Shown: in pieces, positions 1 through 9,154 of the stretch
Position numbering within the stretch: the first letter of the stretch is position 1
Layout of the letters: each line of letters opens with the position of its first letter
Assembly (NCBI RefSeq): GCF_014841565.1
Contig: NZ_JACYUD010000003.1
Location: 124,001-188,000, forward strand
DNA from: Rhizobium sp. CFBP 8762
Lineage (GTDB): Bacteria; Pseudomonadota; Alphaproteobacteria; Rhizobiales; Rhizobiaceae
Direction: 5' to 3'
Length of the DNA stretch: 64,000 nt
Notes under the pieces: model-generated
Database searches by the model: none
Told to the model about the DNA's origin: nothing
Seen by the model: the letters and a program-made list of their open reading frames with translations, nothing else
Position numbers and translations under genes: made by a program

Positions 1-2002
1 GGTTGGCAATTTTTTTCTTCAACGCGACATCGTCCAGAATCATTTCAACTTGCCAGTCCGGGGGCGGTGGCATCTGGTCGGCAATCAGGCCGAACCGCGC
101 ACCGACTTCGGCCGTTACGTTTCCAGTAAAATCATCCGGCTGGAACGGTGTGTGCTGCAAGCCCTGTATCGGCTTGTAAGTCGTCAACTCCGCGACGGAA
201 TCGGCTGATCCCGCGATATGGATGTTCATCTCGGCCATCAGCGGCCTGTCGTAAACATGCGGCAGGGCAAAATCGCCGCCATCCAGAGTAACGGCACGGC
301 CAGATGGAAAGTAGGCGTTGCCCTTGTTGATTTTCACATCGACCCGCTCACCCTTCAGCGTAAACTCGCCGGACGTATCGCGCAAAGGCGGTATCTGCCC
401 GGTTACATTCATGCGGGCACCTTCAATGTTGAACCGGATGTTGAGTTCCTGCTCATTCAACAGCAGCGGCGCGGGAAGCTTGGCCAGCCGTCCCTCCGGC
501 AGGGCAACGGCAATGCGCCCATCGGTAATGGTGCCGCCAAAGATATTGTTGATGACCCAGCGGCGCGCACCCTTAGCCATCCAGAAAGGCCAGAGTTGCT
601 TGACTGCACTGGATTGCATGCGGTCCGCCAACGCGACAAAGGTAATCTGCGGCGAGGTATTGCCCAGCTTGATGGAAAGAGACCCTGCCAGTGACCCTAC
701 GGTGCTGGAAATGCCAAGTTGATCGAAAATGATGTCATTGCTGTCAGGAAGAAAGCGCCCTGTCACCTTCGCATCGAATGCCAGCGGCGGCTCCGGCACA
801 TCGCCGGGCTGAGAGCGCGCATCGCGAAACACCATATCGAAGGCAATACCCTGCTGCGTGATGTTGGCGACCCGGTCCAGATCCATCATCGCGCCGGAAA
901 ACGGAAATGACGATTGCGAAATGGCCAAACGCGATGGCTGCACCACAATCCGCTTGCCCTCGAAATTGTAGGCGAGGTTGACCTCTGACGGTTCCAGAAC
1001 CGAAACCAGATCGTCCGCCCGAAACGTCCCTCTGTCGAGACTTGCCTTAACCGACAAAGCCGCTTCCTGTGTGTCGGTCTGGCGGCGCGCGTCAACATCC
1101 AGATCTGCTGTGCTGGCAATACCAAAACCGTGGGCGCTATCGATCCCCGGGCGCATACTGAACGGCGTGATGGAAAAATGGCCGAGCTTGCCCTCCAGCG
1201 TGTCCATCTGTGTGCCGTTACGCGTTGCACTCAGGTCAAGCGTCGCCGGCACATGATCGATGGAAAAATCACCATCGATAGCCAGCGTGCCATCCGGGGC
1301 GCGTGTAAAATCGAGGGTCGCGATATCGATGGGCACGGTGCGCCGCCCGGCACCGAGGATGTTGAGCTTCACATCCGACAGGCTGACGGATTCGGTTTTG
1401 CTGCGCGCAATAAAATCGGAAATCCGCTCTACCTGCTTAAACAAGGCCTCCAATCCTATGGGGACCGAATCGACCCGGATGCCCGAAAGATCGATGGCAT
1501 TGCCCTTCGGCAGCAAGGAGGGATCAAGCGTCACGCCATCCACGTCAAGCTTGGCAACCGCGATCTGGCCGCGCAACAACGCCAGCGGATCGAATGCGAG
1601 TGACACACTTTCTGTCGTGGCGAGAGGCTTGCCAGTTGTGCGCTCCATCAGCGTCACGTTGCTAGCGCGCAAACCCAGCCGCATGTCCCTGTTGAAACGA
1701 ATGGAGGTGCTGCCTACCACCGCGTGATATGCGCCACCGACGGCATTATCCAGCGCCAGTTCAGCACGCTCGGTCAGGGGCTTGTCGAGTAGCCCGCTTT
1801 CCACCGCTGCGGTTAAAAGTCCTGCAATGAAAAACAGAAATAAGGCGATTGCAAACAGACCACTGACAAACTTGCGTGTCAAAGATCGCCGACGGGGGGC
1901 GTCAACAATAATGGGATCGACGGCCTTTGCTGATGGAAGATCGTGAAGCTCGGTGATTTCGTGCTTGCCGAACGTTACTTTTTCGCCTCGTATTTCGTTC
2001 AT
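1..2002 (-). CDS. AsmA-like / DUF3971 (YhdP-type) envelope protein, 3' end outside window
   Basis: The reading frame is open from an ATG at 2002 to the window edge, giving 667 N-terminal residues without a stop. A cytoplasmic stretch of about 40 residues ends in RRR, followed by one membrane helix (about residues 43-66) and then a long periplasmic region rich in beta-type repeats. The segment GARRWVINNIFGG (about residues 477-489) is the motif typical of DUF3971 proteins, distant relatives of AsmA and YhdP that are thought to shuttle phospholipid to the outer membrane. Function is inferred from family only. It is divergent from bcp, with 137 bases between the two starts. The C-terminus is missing because of the window boundary, not a frameshift. 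Confidence 0.8.
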   Translation of the reverse strand, partial: MNEIRGEKVTFGKHEITELHDLPSAKAVDPIIVDAPRRRSLTRKFVSGLFAIALFLFFIAGLLTAAVESGLLDKPLTERAELALDNAVGGAYHAVVGSTSIRFNRDMRLGLRASNVTLMERTTGKPLATTESVSLAFDPLALLRGQIAVAKLDVDGVTLDPSLLPKGNAIDLSGIRVDSVPIGLEALFKQVERISDFIARSKTESVSLSDVKLNILGAGRRTVPIDIATLDFTRAPDGTLAIDGDFSIDHVPATLDLSATRNGTQMDTLEGKLGHFSITPFSMRPGIDSAHGFGIASTADLDVDARRQTDTQEAALSVKASLDRGTFRADDLVSVLEPSEVNLAYNFEGKRIVVQPSRLAISQSSFPFSGAMMDLDRVANITQQGIAFDMVFRDARSQPGDVPEPPLAFDAKVTGRFLPDSNDIIFDQLGISSTVGSLAGSLSIKLGNTSPQITFVALADRMQSSAVKQLWPFWMAKGARRWVINNIFGGTITDGRIAVALPEGRLAKLPAPLLLNEQELNIRFNIEGARMNVTGQIPPLRDTSGEFTLKGERVDVKINKGNAYFPSGRAVTLDGGDFALPHVYDRPLMAEMNIHIAGSADSVAELTTYKPIQGLQHTPFQPDDFTGNVTAEVGARFGLIADQMPPPPDWQVEMILDDVALKKKIAN

Positions 2003-2139
2003 TCGTCAGGCGCAGCCTTCCTGTATTCGCAAAACCGAGTGCGTCATTCCGCCGTAATTTCCTTGGACGACTCACGCCACATCTATATACGGGAAGTGAA
2101 ATTGAGTGACCTATAAAGCAGGCGGAAGAAAGGTTGATT

Positions 2140-2619
2140 ATGACAGAATTAACAGTTGGATCACAAGCTCCCGATTTTTCGCTTCCCCGCGATGGCGGTG
2201 GCACGCTAAGCCTGTCAAGTTTCATAGGCAAACCGGTCGTGCTGTTCTTTTACCCCAAGGATGATACCAGCGGCTGCACGGCTGAGGCCGTTGCTTTTTC
2301 TGCGCTGGCTGATGATTTTGCCGCTGCGGGTGCCGTTGTTATCGGCATGTCGCCAGACCCTGTAAAAAGCCATGATAAATTCGTTGCCAAACATGCCCTG
2401 AGCATTCCCCTGGCCGCTGACGAAAACAAATCCGCGCTGGAGGCCTATGGCGTGTGGAAAGAGAAAAGCATGTATGGACGAAAATATATGGGCGTGGAAA
2501 GAACAACTGTTCTGATTGATGCCGAAGGCAAAATTTCTCGCATCTGGGACAAGGTTAAAGTACCCGGTCACGCGAATGAAGTGCTTGAGGCTGTGAAAGC
2601 GCTGCCCGCTTCATCCTGA
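2140..2619 (+). CDS. bcp: Thioredoxin-dependent peroxiredoxin, BCP family
   Basis: This 159-residue protein reduces hydroperoxides in the cytoplasm. The peroxidatic cysteine is Cys46 in DDTSGCT, preceded by the family stretch FFYPKD. Cys46 is the only cysteine, so the nearby resolving cysteine of E. coli Bcp is absent and the enzyme would work as a one-cysteine type or use another thiol. The ATG at 2140 follows a purine-rich GGAAGAAAGG at a normal distance; an in-frame TTG six bases upstream is less likely. It is monocistronic, facing away from the AsmA-like gene, with a palindromic repeat just after its stop. Confidence 0.92.
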   Translation: MTELTVGSQAPDFSLPRDGGGTLSLSSFIGKPVVLFFYPKDDTSGCTAEAVAFSALADDFAAAGAVVIGMSPDPVKSHDKFVAKHALSIPLAADENKSALEAYGVWKEKSMYGRKYMGVERTTVLIDAEGKISRIWDKVKVPGHANEVLEAVKALPASS

Positions 2620-2621
2620 TT

Positions 2622-2690
2622 TAAAGCATTTCCAGTGAAAACAGAGTGGTTTTCACGTCCGGACAATGCGACAACACCAGTGGATTAGTG
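2622..2690. repeat. Dispersed intergenic palindrome, copy 1
   Basis: The unit begins TAAAGCATTTCCAGTG, has a perfect 8-bp stem (GTGAAAAC with GTTTTCAC, 6-base loop), then CGTCCGGACAATGCGACAAC and a GGATTAG tail. The same arrangement recurs at 42039, 47593 and 58515 in this window. It resembles the RIME-like intergenic elements of rhizobia and Brucella. Here it directly follows the bcp stop and could act as a weak terminator. Confidence 0.75.
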
Positions 2691-2770
2691 AGTTCTGGGG
2701 AAGCGCAAGGGTTTGTTAACCTTAACTCGGTGTAATGCGATTGGATTAAAGCATTGCCGGGGTTCATATT

Positions 2771-4012
2771 TTGTCAGTTCGTGCGCACAGCGAGATACTC
2801 GGTCAGGCCCGGACCCGTCATGTCCTGATTCTGGCAAGCGGCAGCCGCATCCGCCATATCACCATCCGCCCATGGATGGCGGCCACCGCACTGTCCTGCG
2901 TTGGCCTTTTGACTGCCGGGTACTTCATCGCCACAGCTTATTTCGTATTTCGGGATGATCTGATTGGCGCAACAATGGCGCGTCAGGTCCGCATGCAGCA
3001 TGATTATGAAAACCGCATTGCCGCGCTGCGGACACAACTCGATCAGATCGCCAGCCGTCAACTGATCGACCAGCAGGACGTGGAGGACAAAGTCGAGCAA
3101 TTGCTTGAGCAGCACTCCGCGCTGACACTGCGACAGAACCGCGTTCCCGATTCTGACAGGTCTGTTAAGACGCAAACGAGCACGCAGGCTATAGAGGCCG
3201 TTATGGGGCTTCGCGGCAGCGAGAACGCTATCCCTACCGCGCTTGGTTATCAGCCTGAACAGCCGCGCACCGAACGCTCCCTTGATACCAAAGACGGCAC
3301 CACGAAAGTCAAAGCATCCCTGTCCGCCGTGGAAAAGGACCAATTGGCGCAAGCGCAGGCGATGACGGACAAAGTCCGGGAAACCGCCACCAACATTCAT
3401 GCGGCATTGAAACGGACTGGCGTCCCGCTTCCAGCTATCACCACCTCCCTTGAGGGACCAGCAACCGGCGGTCCATTTATCGAGCCGGAGTTGAACTCCG
3501 ATACGAGCACTGCACAGTCCGCGTTCGATACATCCATTGCACAACTGGATGCGGCGCTGACTGTCATGGATACGGTTCGCCGTTATGCAGACGCAACACC
3601 CCTTGATAACCCCCTTCCCGAAAGCGAAATTACCAGCACCTACGGCAATCGGACCGATCCTTTTCTAGGCCGGCTGGCGCTCCACGCCGGTATCGATTTC
3701 CGGGCTTCACCCGGCACCGACATTCGCGCAACAGGTTCGGGTACAGTCGTGTCTGCCGGCTATAATGGTGGGTACGGCCTGATGGTGGAGGTGGACCATG
3801 GGAATGGTATCACCACCCGCTACGCGCATTTGTCTGGCCTGCGGGTGCGAGAAGGCGAGACTATTGAACGGGGCCAAACCATCGCAGACTCCGGTAATAC
3901 CGGCAGATCGACCGGGCCGCACCTGCACTATGAAGTCCGCCGATACGGCGAGCCGCTAGATCCGATGCGATTCCTGAACGCCGGTTTGAAAATTCAAAAA
4001 TACCTGAACTGA
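2771..4012 (+). CDS. M23 family metallopeptidase, membrane-anchored
   Basis: This 413-residue LytM-type endopeptidase probably cuts peptidoglycan cross-links in the periplasm. One membrane helix lies at about residues 37-60, a coiled coil at about 75-118, and the M23 domain at about 285-400. Zinc ligands are visible as His305 and Asp309 (HAGID) and His386 (HLH), with His353 in YAHLSG, so the enzyme looks catalytically competent. The best start I see is TTG at 2771 behind CCGGGG; an ATG at 2876 would fall inside the membrane-helix region. It sits alone, upstream of a helicase gene in the same direction. Confidence 0.88.
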   Translation: MSVRAHSEILGQARTRHVLILASGSRIRHITIRPWMAATALSCVGLLTAGYFIATAYFVFRDDLIGATMARQVRMQHDYENRIAALRTQLDQIASRQLIDQQDVEDKVEQLLEQHSALTLRQNRVPDSDRSVKTQTSTQAIEAVMGLRGSENAIPTALGYQPEQPRTERSLDTKDGTTKVKASLSAVEKDQLAQAQAMTDKVRETATNIHAALKRTGVPLPAITTSLEGPATGGPFIEPELNSDTSTAQSAFDTSIAQLDAALTVMDTVRRYADATPLDNPLPESEITSTYGNRTDPFLGRLALHAGIDFRASPGTDIRATGSGTVVSAGYNGGYGLMVEVDHGNGITTRYAHLSGLRVREGETIERGQTIADSGNTGRSTGPHLHYEVRRYGEPLDPMRFLNAGLKIQKYLN

Positions 4013-4167
4013 TTGCTGAAAACAGTGCCACGAACCGTCCCGACGCAGCAAAACACCGGTTTTCTTGACTTTCCGACAAAAGGGCATTATGTGCGCCTTT
4101 ACCGAGCGGGCTGATCGCCGCTTATTCATCAGCGTTCATTAGAACCGGAACGGAAATAGTTTTCCCT

Positions 4168-5697
4168 TTGACAACTTTTGCTGACCTTGGCCTGAGCCAA
4201 AAAGTACTTTCCGCTGTCACAGACGCGGGATACACCACGCCTACACCCATTCAGGCTGGCGCTATTCCGCCTGCTCTCCAACGCCGGGATATTCTGGGCA
4301 TCGCCCAGACTGGCACAGGAAAAACTGCTTCCTTCGTGTTGCCGATGTTGACGCTGCTGGAAAAGGGCCGCGCTCGGGCGCGCATGCCCCGCACGCTGAT
4401 CCTTGAGCCAACACGCGAACTGGCAGCGCAGGTTGCAGAAAATTTTGAGAAATACGGTCGCAATCATAAGCTGAACATCGCTCTGCTGATTGGCGGCGTG
4501 TCGTTCGATGAGCAGGATCGCAAGCTGGAGCGTGGCGCAGACGTGTTGATCTGCACCCCCGGCCGCCTGCTTGACCACTGCGAGCGCGGCAAACTTCTGA
4601 TGACCGGTGTTGAAATCCTCGTCATCGATGAAGCAGACCGTATGCTGGACATGGGCTTTATCCCCGATATCGAGCGCATCGCGAAACTGATCCCCTTCAC
4701 ACGCCAGACGCTGTTTTTCTCGGCAACCATGCCGCCGGAAATTCAGAAACTGGCGGACCGCTTCCTGCAAAATCCCGAGCGTATCGAAGTCTCCACACGC
4801 TCTTCTACAGCGACCACCGTGAAGCAGTTGTTGGTGGCGACTCACGGCAAGGATTATGAGAAGCGCGCTGTGCTTCGCGATATCATCCGTGCTCAGGACG
4901 ACCTGAAGAACGCAATTATTTTCTGCAATCGCAAAAAAGACGTTGCGGACCTTTTCCGGTCTCTGGAACGGCATGGGTTCTCCGTCGGTGCGCTCCACGG
5001 CGATATGGACCAGACGTCACGCACGGCGATGCTTGCGGGCTTCAAGAACAATCAGATCACCTTGCTGGTCGCGTCCGATGTTGCGGCGCGCGGGCTCGAT
5101 ATTCCCGATGTCAGCCACGTGTTCAATTTCGATGTGCCGATCCACGCGGAAGACTATGTCCATCGCATCGGGCGTACAGGCCGTGCGGGGCGTGCAGGTG
5201 CGGCGTTCACGCTGGTCACGAAAAAAGACCAGAAGTTTGCCGAAGCCATCGAAAAGCTGATCGACAAGCAGATCGAATGGATGAACGGCGATCTGTCTGC
5301 GCTTCCCGCGCCGATGGAAAGCTTTGAGCCTGCCAAAACCGGAAGGGATGGACGGCGCGAAGGCGGACGAACACGCGGGCGTGATCGCGACCGCACGGGT
5401 CGGCCATCATCCAGTCACAAAACCGATATCATAAGCACCGATACTGTGATCCCGTCAGAACCGGTAGCAATAAAGGCAGAGCCCGTGAGAACAGAACGCA
5501 CCGCAAGGACTGAGCAACCCAAAGCCGCGCGCGATTTCCGCGACGATGTATCGCCGTCACGCAACAATCGCCAGTCGCCCTACCCGGCCAATGATGATCG
5601 TCGCAACCGCTACCGCCGCGACCAGGATGATGGCCCGACACCTGTCGGTTTTGGCGATGATATTCCGGCTTTCATGCTGGTGGCTGGCAAGTACTAA
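4168..5697 (+). CDS. rhlE: DEAD-box ATP-dependent RNA helicase, RhlE type
   Basis: This 509-residue RNA helicase has every family motif in order: the Q motif (FADLGLS with PTPIQ), AQTGTGKT, PTRELA, TPGR, DEAD, SAT, ARGLDIPDV and HRIGRTGRAG. Residues beyond about 380 form a low-complexity tail rich in Arg, Asp and Glu, typical of RhlE-like proteins and probably an RNA-binding extension. Expected roles are ribosome assembly or mRNA turnover. The reading frame begins with TTG at 4168 and there is no in-frame ATG nearby upstream. A Rho-independent terminator follows the stop. The RhlE label is by overall similarity; other DEAD paralogues are possible. Confidence 0.9.
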   Translation: MTTFADLGLSQKVLSAVTDAGYTTPTPIQAGAIPPALQRRDILGIAQTGTGKTASFVLPMLTLLEKGRARARMPRTLILEPTRELAAQVAENFEKYGRNHKLNIALLIGGVSFDEQDRKLERGADVLICTPGRLLDHCERGKLLMTGVEILVIDEADRMLDMGFIPDIERIAKLIPFTRQTLFFSATMPPEIQKLADRFLQNPERIEVSTRSSTATTVKQLLVATHGKDYEKRAVLRDIIRAQDDLKNAIIFCNRKKDVADLFRSLERHGFSVGALHGDMDQTSRTAMLAGFKNNQITLLVASDVAARGLDIPDVSHVFNFDVPIHAEDYVHRIGRTGRAGRAGAAFTLVTKKDQKFAEAIEKLIDKQIEWMNGDLSALPAPMESFEPAKTGRDGRREGGRTRGRDRDRTGRPSSSHKTDIISTDTVIPSEPVAIKAEPVRTERTARTEQPKAARDFRDDVSPSRNNRQSPYPANDDRRNRYRRDQDDGPTPVGFGDDIPAFMLVAGKY

Positions 5698-5719
5698 GTT
5701 GCCACATTAATGCAATCAG

Positions 5720-5745
5720 AACGGGGCCTTGGTGCTCCGTTTTTA
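5720..5745 (+). terminator. Rho-independent terminator after the helicase gene
   Basis: A short stem (ACGG..GC with GC..CCGT) is followed by five T residues. It lies 20 bases past the helicase stop and touches the end of the convergent nucleotidyltransferase gene. Confidence 0.6.
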
Positions 5746-6372
5746 TTGTGCGTTTGAGACCTGTTTCTTAAACAGGTCTTTAGCGCTCGCAAGCGCTTCC
5801 GGCGTATCGATGTCGATCAACGCCGCATCACCAATTTCCAGATCGGTAATGGGAATGTCGCTGCTCGCAAGCAGCTTTCGCGCGCCGGTATCGCCCTTTA
5901 GGTCCGCCAGACGTGGGTAAAGTTCAGCGGGCAGGATCACCGGATTGCCGGGGTTGCTACCTGCCACTGCGCGTACGATCACAGGACCTTGATGCTGAGT
6001 GAACGCGTCAATCAGGCTATCAAGATGGCGTGTGGTGACCAGCGGCATATCCCCCAACATGACAAGAACGCCGTCAGAATGGGTCGCGACGCTTGCAAGA
6101 CCGGTTTTGATCGAAGATGCCATTCCCGTCTGAAACCAATCGTTGCGGATAACAGACAAAGACAGGTCGCCGAGCGCGGTCGTGATCGCATCATGGTGCT
6201 CACCCGTCACGACAACCACATCGGAGCCTTTTGATCGAACGGCACATTCAGCAAGATGCTGCACCAACGGCTTGCCATCAAACAGTTCCAGCACCTTGTT
6301 GGTTGGGCGCTGCCCCATTCGGCTAGAACGACCTGCCGCCAGTAGGATGATGGCAACACGGGTCGCGGTCAT
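5743..6372 (-). CDS. MocA/MobA-like molybdenum cofactor nucleotidyltransferase
   Basis: This 209-residue protein carries the NTP-binding N-terminus LLAAGRSSRMG followed by NK, and the GDMPL metal-binding motif of the MobA/MocA family. These enzymes attach CMP or GMP to molybdopterin; CTP-dependent MocA is the closer match by length and the GRSSRMG loop. The ATG at 6372 overlaps the stop of the upstream flavin reductase by four bases (ATGA), so the two are translationally coupled. No molybdoenzyme gene is adjacent, so its client enzyme is unknown. Confidence 0.8.
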   Translation of the reverse strand: MTATRVAIILLAAGRSSRMGQRPTNKVLELFDGKPLVQHLAECAVRSKGSDVVVVTGEHHDAITTALGDLSLSVIRNDWFQTGMASSIKTGLASVATHSDGVLVMLGDMPLVTTRHLDSLIDAFTQHQGPVIVRAVAGSNPGNPVILPAELYPRLADLKGDTGARKLLASSDIPITDLEIGDAALIDIDTPEALASAKDLFKKQVSNAQ

Positions 6373-6860
6373 AGCGTTCGGTAATGCCGATCCAGATAGA
6401 TAAGCGCCGATTTCCGATCTGCAACCCGGATATCGCAGACCTGACCGATGAGTATCATATGCGTGGCTACCAGCTTGATGTCGGTGATGCGACAATCAAA
6501 GCTGGTAATGGCATCGTCGAGAATCGGTGCGCCGGTTGCGCCGGTTACCCAGGCTGCTGTCGCAAAACGTGCATCGTTCGATAAACCGTCGCGACCGGAA
6601 AAGGCATTGGCCAGATGCTCGTGATGAGCGCCAAGGGTGTTCAGGGCAAACTTGCCACTCTGCTGAAACAGGGCATTGCGCGCATTGCCTGCATTCAGGC
6701 ACACAAGCAAGGTTGCGGGATTATCGGATACCGAACAGGCTGCGGTGATGGTAACGCCCCGGCGCTCCCCCTCATGTTCAGTCGTCACGATCTGCACATG
6801 ACCTGCCAGATGGCTCATGGCATTTCGGTATAGAACCGGGTCCGATAGTTGCGTGTCCAA
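6369..6860 (-). CDS. Flavin reductase domain protein
   Basis: This 163-residue protein has the flavin reductase-like FMN-binding split-barrel fold, recognisable from the N-terminal MSHLAGHVQIVTT, GVTITAACSVS and the FALNTLGAHH segment. Members use NAD(P)H to reduce FMN or FAD for a partner monooxygenase. No monooxygenase gene is nearby. It is the first gene of a two-gene unit, overlapping the MocA-like gene by four bases. The partner and physiological role cannot be told from context. Confidence 0.82.
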   Translation of the reverse strand: MDTQLSDPVLYRNAMSHLAGHVQIVTTEHEGERRGVTITAACSVSDNPATLLVCLNAGNARNALFQQSGKFALNTLGAHHEHLANAFSGRDGLSNDARFATAAWVTGATGAPILDDAITSFDCRITDIKLVATHMILIGQVCDIRVADRKSALIYLDRHYRTL

Positions 6861-7008
6861 GGCGGCCTCGTTTCAGGTTTGATACTGGCAACATAAGTGT
6901 ATACGCGTAATTTTAAACCCGGATTGGCCGGTATTATCCGCAACTTTGCGCTTTGCGTTGTGGCTGTGCCGTTTTAAGACAGGCGATCAGGATCGACAGG
7001 CAGACACA

Positions 7009-8088
7009 ATGGCACGCTTTTGCGCACACCTTATCGTATTGGCTGGATTGCTTGCTGCAAGCCAGGCGATGGCTGATACCATCAGGATTGCCGTTGTTGC
7101 GCCGGCCTCCGGACCACTGGCTATTCTCGGACAGCAGGTAATGGCCGGTGCGTCCTTTGACGCTGACGCGCGTGGAATCGAAATTGTGCCGCTTGCAGAA
7201 TCCTGCGAGACCGAAGGCGGCGCGGATCTCGGACCGGCGCTTGCCAGTGCCGATGTAGTTGCCGCCATCGGCTTTCTCTGCACCGAGAGCCTGACAGTCG
7301 CTTTGCCGGTGCTGGCAGATCGACAGATTCCAGCCATAACACTCAGCGTCCGCTCCGGCATTTTGATGGAGGACGTGCTGAAAAACAAATGGCCGCTGTT
7401 GCAACTTGCGCCCGCAGCCAAGGCAGAAGCTGACAAAGCCATTCAAGTCGTCAGCCAACGCTGGGCTGGCGAAACCGTCGCGCTGGTCGACGATGGAACA
7501 CTTCATGGCCGCGAACTGGTAGATGCCGTTCGTGCGGCCATGGAAGAAACCGGGTTTCGGCCAGCATTTGTTGATACCTATCGCCCCGGTCAGGACCAGC
7601 AACTCGCGCTGGTGCGACGCCTGAAAAAAGCTGGTGCAGACCATATCGTTGTTGGCGGAGATCGGTCCGATATTGCGATCATCGCGCGGGACGCGGCGGC
7701 GGAAAAGACCAGTCTCACAATTCTGGGCGGCGAAGCACTGCTGGCCGCCGATCAGTCGGTGCCGTTACCCGATGGCATTCTGGCCATCGGAATGCCGGAT
7801 GACGCGCAATCCGGCACCGGCAAGGCGGTCGTGGAAAAAATGGCGCAAAGCGCCATTGTCGCCGAAGGATATGTTCTGCCAGCCTATGCTGCCGTCGATC
7901 TCGTTCGTGCGGCGGCGGCCGCTTCCGCAACTGACTCGCCCAGCCTTATGGCCTCCCTTTTGCGCGGACCGTTTGAAACGGCGATGGGCCCACTTCAATT
8001 TACCGACCGGCAGGCCCTTGTTCAAAATCCGTATCGCCTGCTGGAATGGCGGGCCGGACGGTTCCGAGAGGCGGACGCAACGCAATGA
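7009..8088 (+). CDS. Periplasmic ligand-binding protein, Leu/Ile/Val-binding family
   Basis: This 359-residue protein begins with a clear signal peptide (MARFCAHLIVLAGLLAASQA, cleavage after MA at about residue 22) followed by the type I binding-protein core: IRIAVVAPASGP, GQQVMAGA, and a central AAIGFLCTES. It resembles receptor-family ligand-binding proteins of branched-chain amino acid ABC transporters, but no permease or ATPase gene is present. The ATG at 7009 is chosen because the signal peptide starts there. Its stop overlaps the P1 peptidase start by four bases (ATGA). A small peptide or amino-acid derivative is a reasonable but unproven ligand. Confidence 0.8.
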   Translation: MARFCAHLIVLAGLLAASQAMADTIRIAVVAPASGPLAILGQQVMAGASFDADARGIEIVPLAESCETEGGADLGPALASADVVAAIGFLCTESLTVALPVLADRQIPAITLSVRSGILMEDVLKNKWPLLQLAPAAKAEADKAIQVVSQRWAGETVALVDDGTLHGRELVDAVRAAMEETGFRPAFVDTYRPGQDQQLALVRRLKKAGADHIVVGGDRSDIAIIARDAAAEKTSLTILGGEALLAADQSVPLPDGILAIGMPDDAQSGTGKAVVEKMAQSAIVAEGYVLPAYAAVDLVRAAAAASATDSPSLMASLLRGPFETAMGPLQFTDRQALVQNPYRLLEWRAGRFREADATQ

Positions 8089-9095
8089 TTGCAAAACCCG
8101 GACCTCGCAATCTGATTACAGATGTTCCGGGTATTCTCGTCGGCAATGCGCAGGATCATGATCTGAAATCCGGCGTCACCGTCGTTCTGTGTGAGCAACC
8201 TGCGGTCGCGGGCGTACAGATCCTCGGAGGCGCACCCGGCACTCGCGAGACGGATCTGCTGGAACCACACAATACGGTGGAGACGGTCGATGCAGTGGTG
8301 CTTTCCGGCGGATCGGCCTATGGGTTGGATGCTGCATCCGGCGTACAGGCAGCGCTGCGCCAGGCCGGTCGCGGGTTTCCTGTCGGTCCTGTAACGGTGC
8401 CCATCGTTCCCGCCGCCATCCTGTTTGATCTGCTCAACGGTGGGGATAAGAACTGGGGGCGTTACCCGCCCTACCGCCATCTAGGCTATGACGCCACGGA
8501 AACTGCAGACAGGTCCTTCGATCTTGGCAGCGTGGGTGCTGGTACGGGAGCGCTGACCGCTACTTTCAAAGGCGGGCTGGGGTCGGCATCCATCCGGTTG
8601 TCCAGCGGCATGACCATCGGCGCCCTTGTGGCCGTCAATGCCTTGGGCTCAGCCACGATTGGCGACACACGCCATTTCTGGGCAGCACCCTTCGAGGAAG
8701 GCACCGAGTTTGGTGGGTTCGGCACACCATGGCCATTTCCGGACTCGGCCCGGCAGTTACGGATCAAATCTGCCAGTGCCCCTTCGCCCGCAGGCAACAC
8801 GACCATTGGCGTAATTGCAACGGACGCGGTGCTTACCAAGGCACAGGCAAAGCGACTCGCGGTTTCAGCCCATGACGGCTTTGCACGGGCGCTCTGGCCA
8901 TCTCACACGCCGCTGGACGGCGACCTCATCTTCGCGCTTGCCACCGGCACCAGCGGCATTGTGCCCGATATCACCGACTTCGTCGAGATCAGCGCTGCGG
9001 CGGCGTCCACCATGGCACGCGCCATTGCGCGCGGGGTGTATGAAGCATCCGTCCACGAGAATGACGTGCTTGCGGCTTGGGCAGGCCCGGTTTGA
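8085..9095 (+). CDS. P1 family peptidase (DmpA/NylC-type self-cleaving aminopeptidase)
   Basis: This 336-residue member of the DmpA family (Ntn-like fold) contains VVLSGGSAYGLDAASG, FKGGLGSAS and the autoprocessing site GNTTIGVIATDA. By analogy with NylC, self-cleavage would occur between Asn238 and Thr239, exposing Thr239 as nucleophile; DmpA itself uses Ser. Substrates of the family include D/L-aminopeptidase peptides, beta-peptides and amide oligomers. The ATG at 8085 overlaps the stop of the binding-protein gene, so the two products are probably made together and may serve uptake and hydrolysis of a peptide-like compound. There is no signal peptide, so it acts in the cytoplasm. Confidence 0.88.
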   Translation: MIAKPGPRNLITDVPGILVGNAQDHDLKSGVTVVLCEQPAVAGVQILGGAPGTRETDLLEPHNTVETVDAVVLSGGSAYGLDAASGVQAALRQAGRGFPVGPVTVPIVPAAILFDLLNGGDKNWGRYPPYRHLGYDATETADRSFDLGSVGAGTGALTATFKGGLGSASIRLSSGMTIGALVAVNALGSATIGDTRHFWAAPFEEGTEFGGFGTPWPFPDSARQLRIKSASAPSPAGNTTIGVIATDAVLTKAQAKRLAVSAHDGFARALWPSHTPLDGDLIFALATGTSGIVPDITDFVEISAAAASTMARAIARGVYEASVHENDVLAAWAGPV

Positions 9096-9154
9096 ATATT
9101 GTTCACCGCAGTCAGCGGTGATAAGGGCACTTTACGATCATTCTGGAGTAAGAC

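Noticed and set aside
9103-9121. Hairpin TCACCGC/GCGGTGA after the P1 peptidase
   Set aside because: There is no T run after it, so it is not called as an intrinsic terminator.
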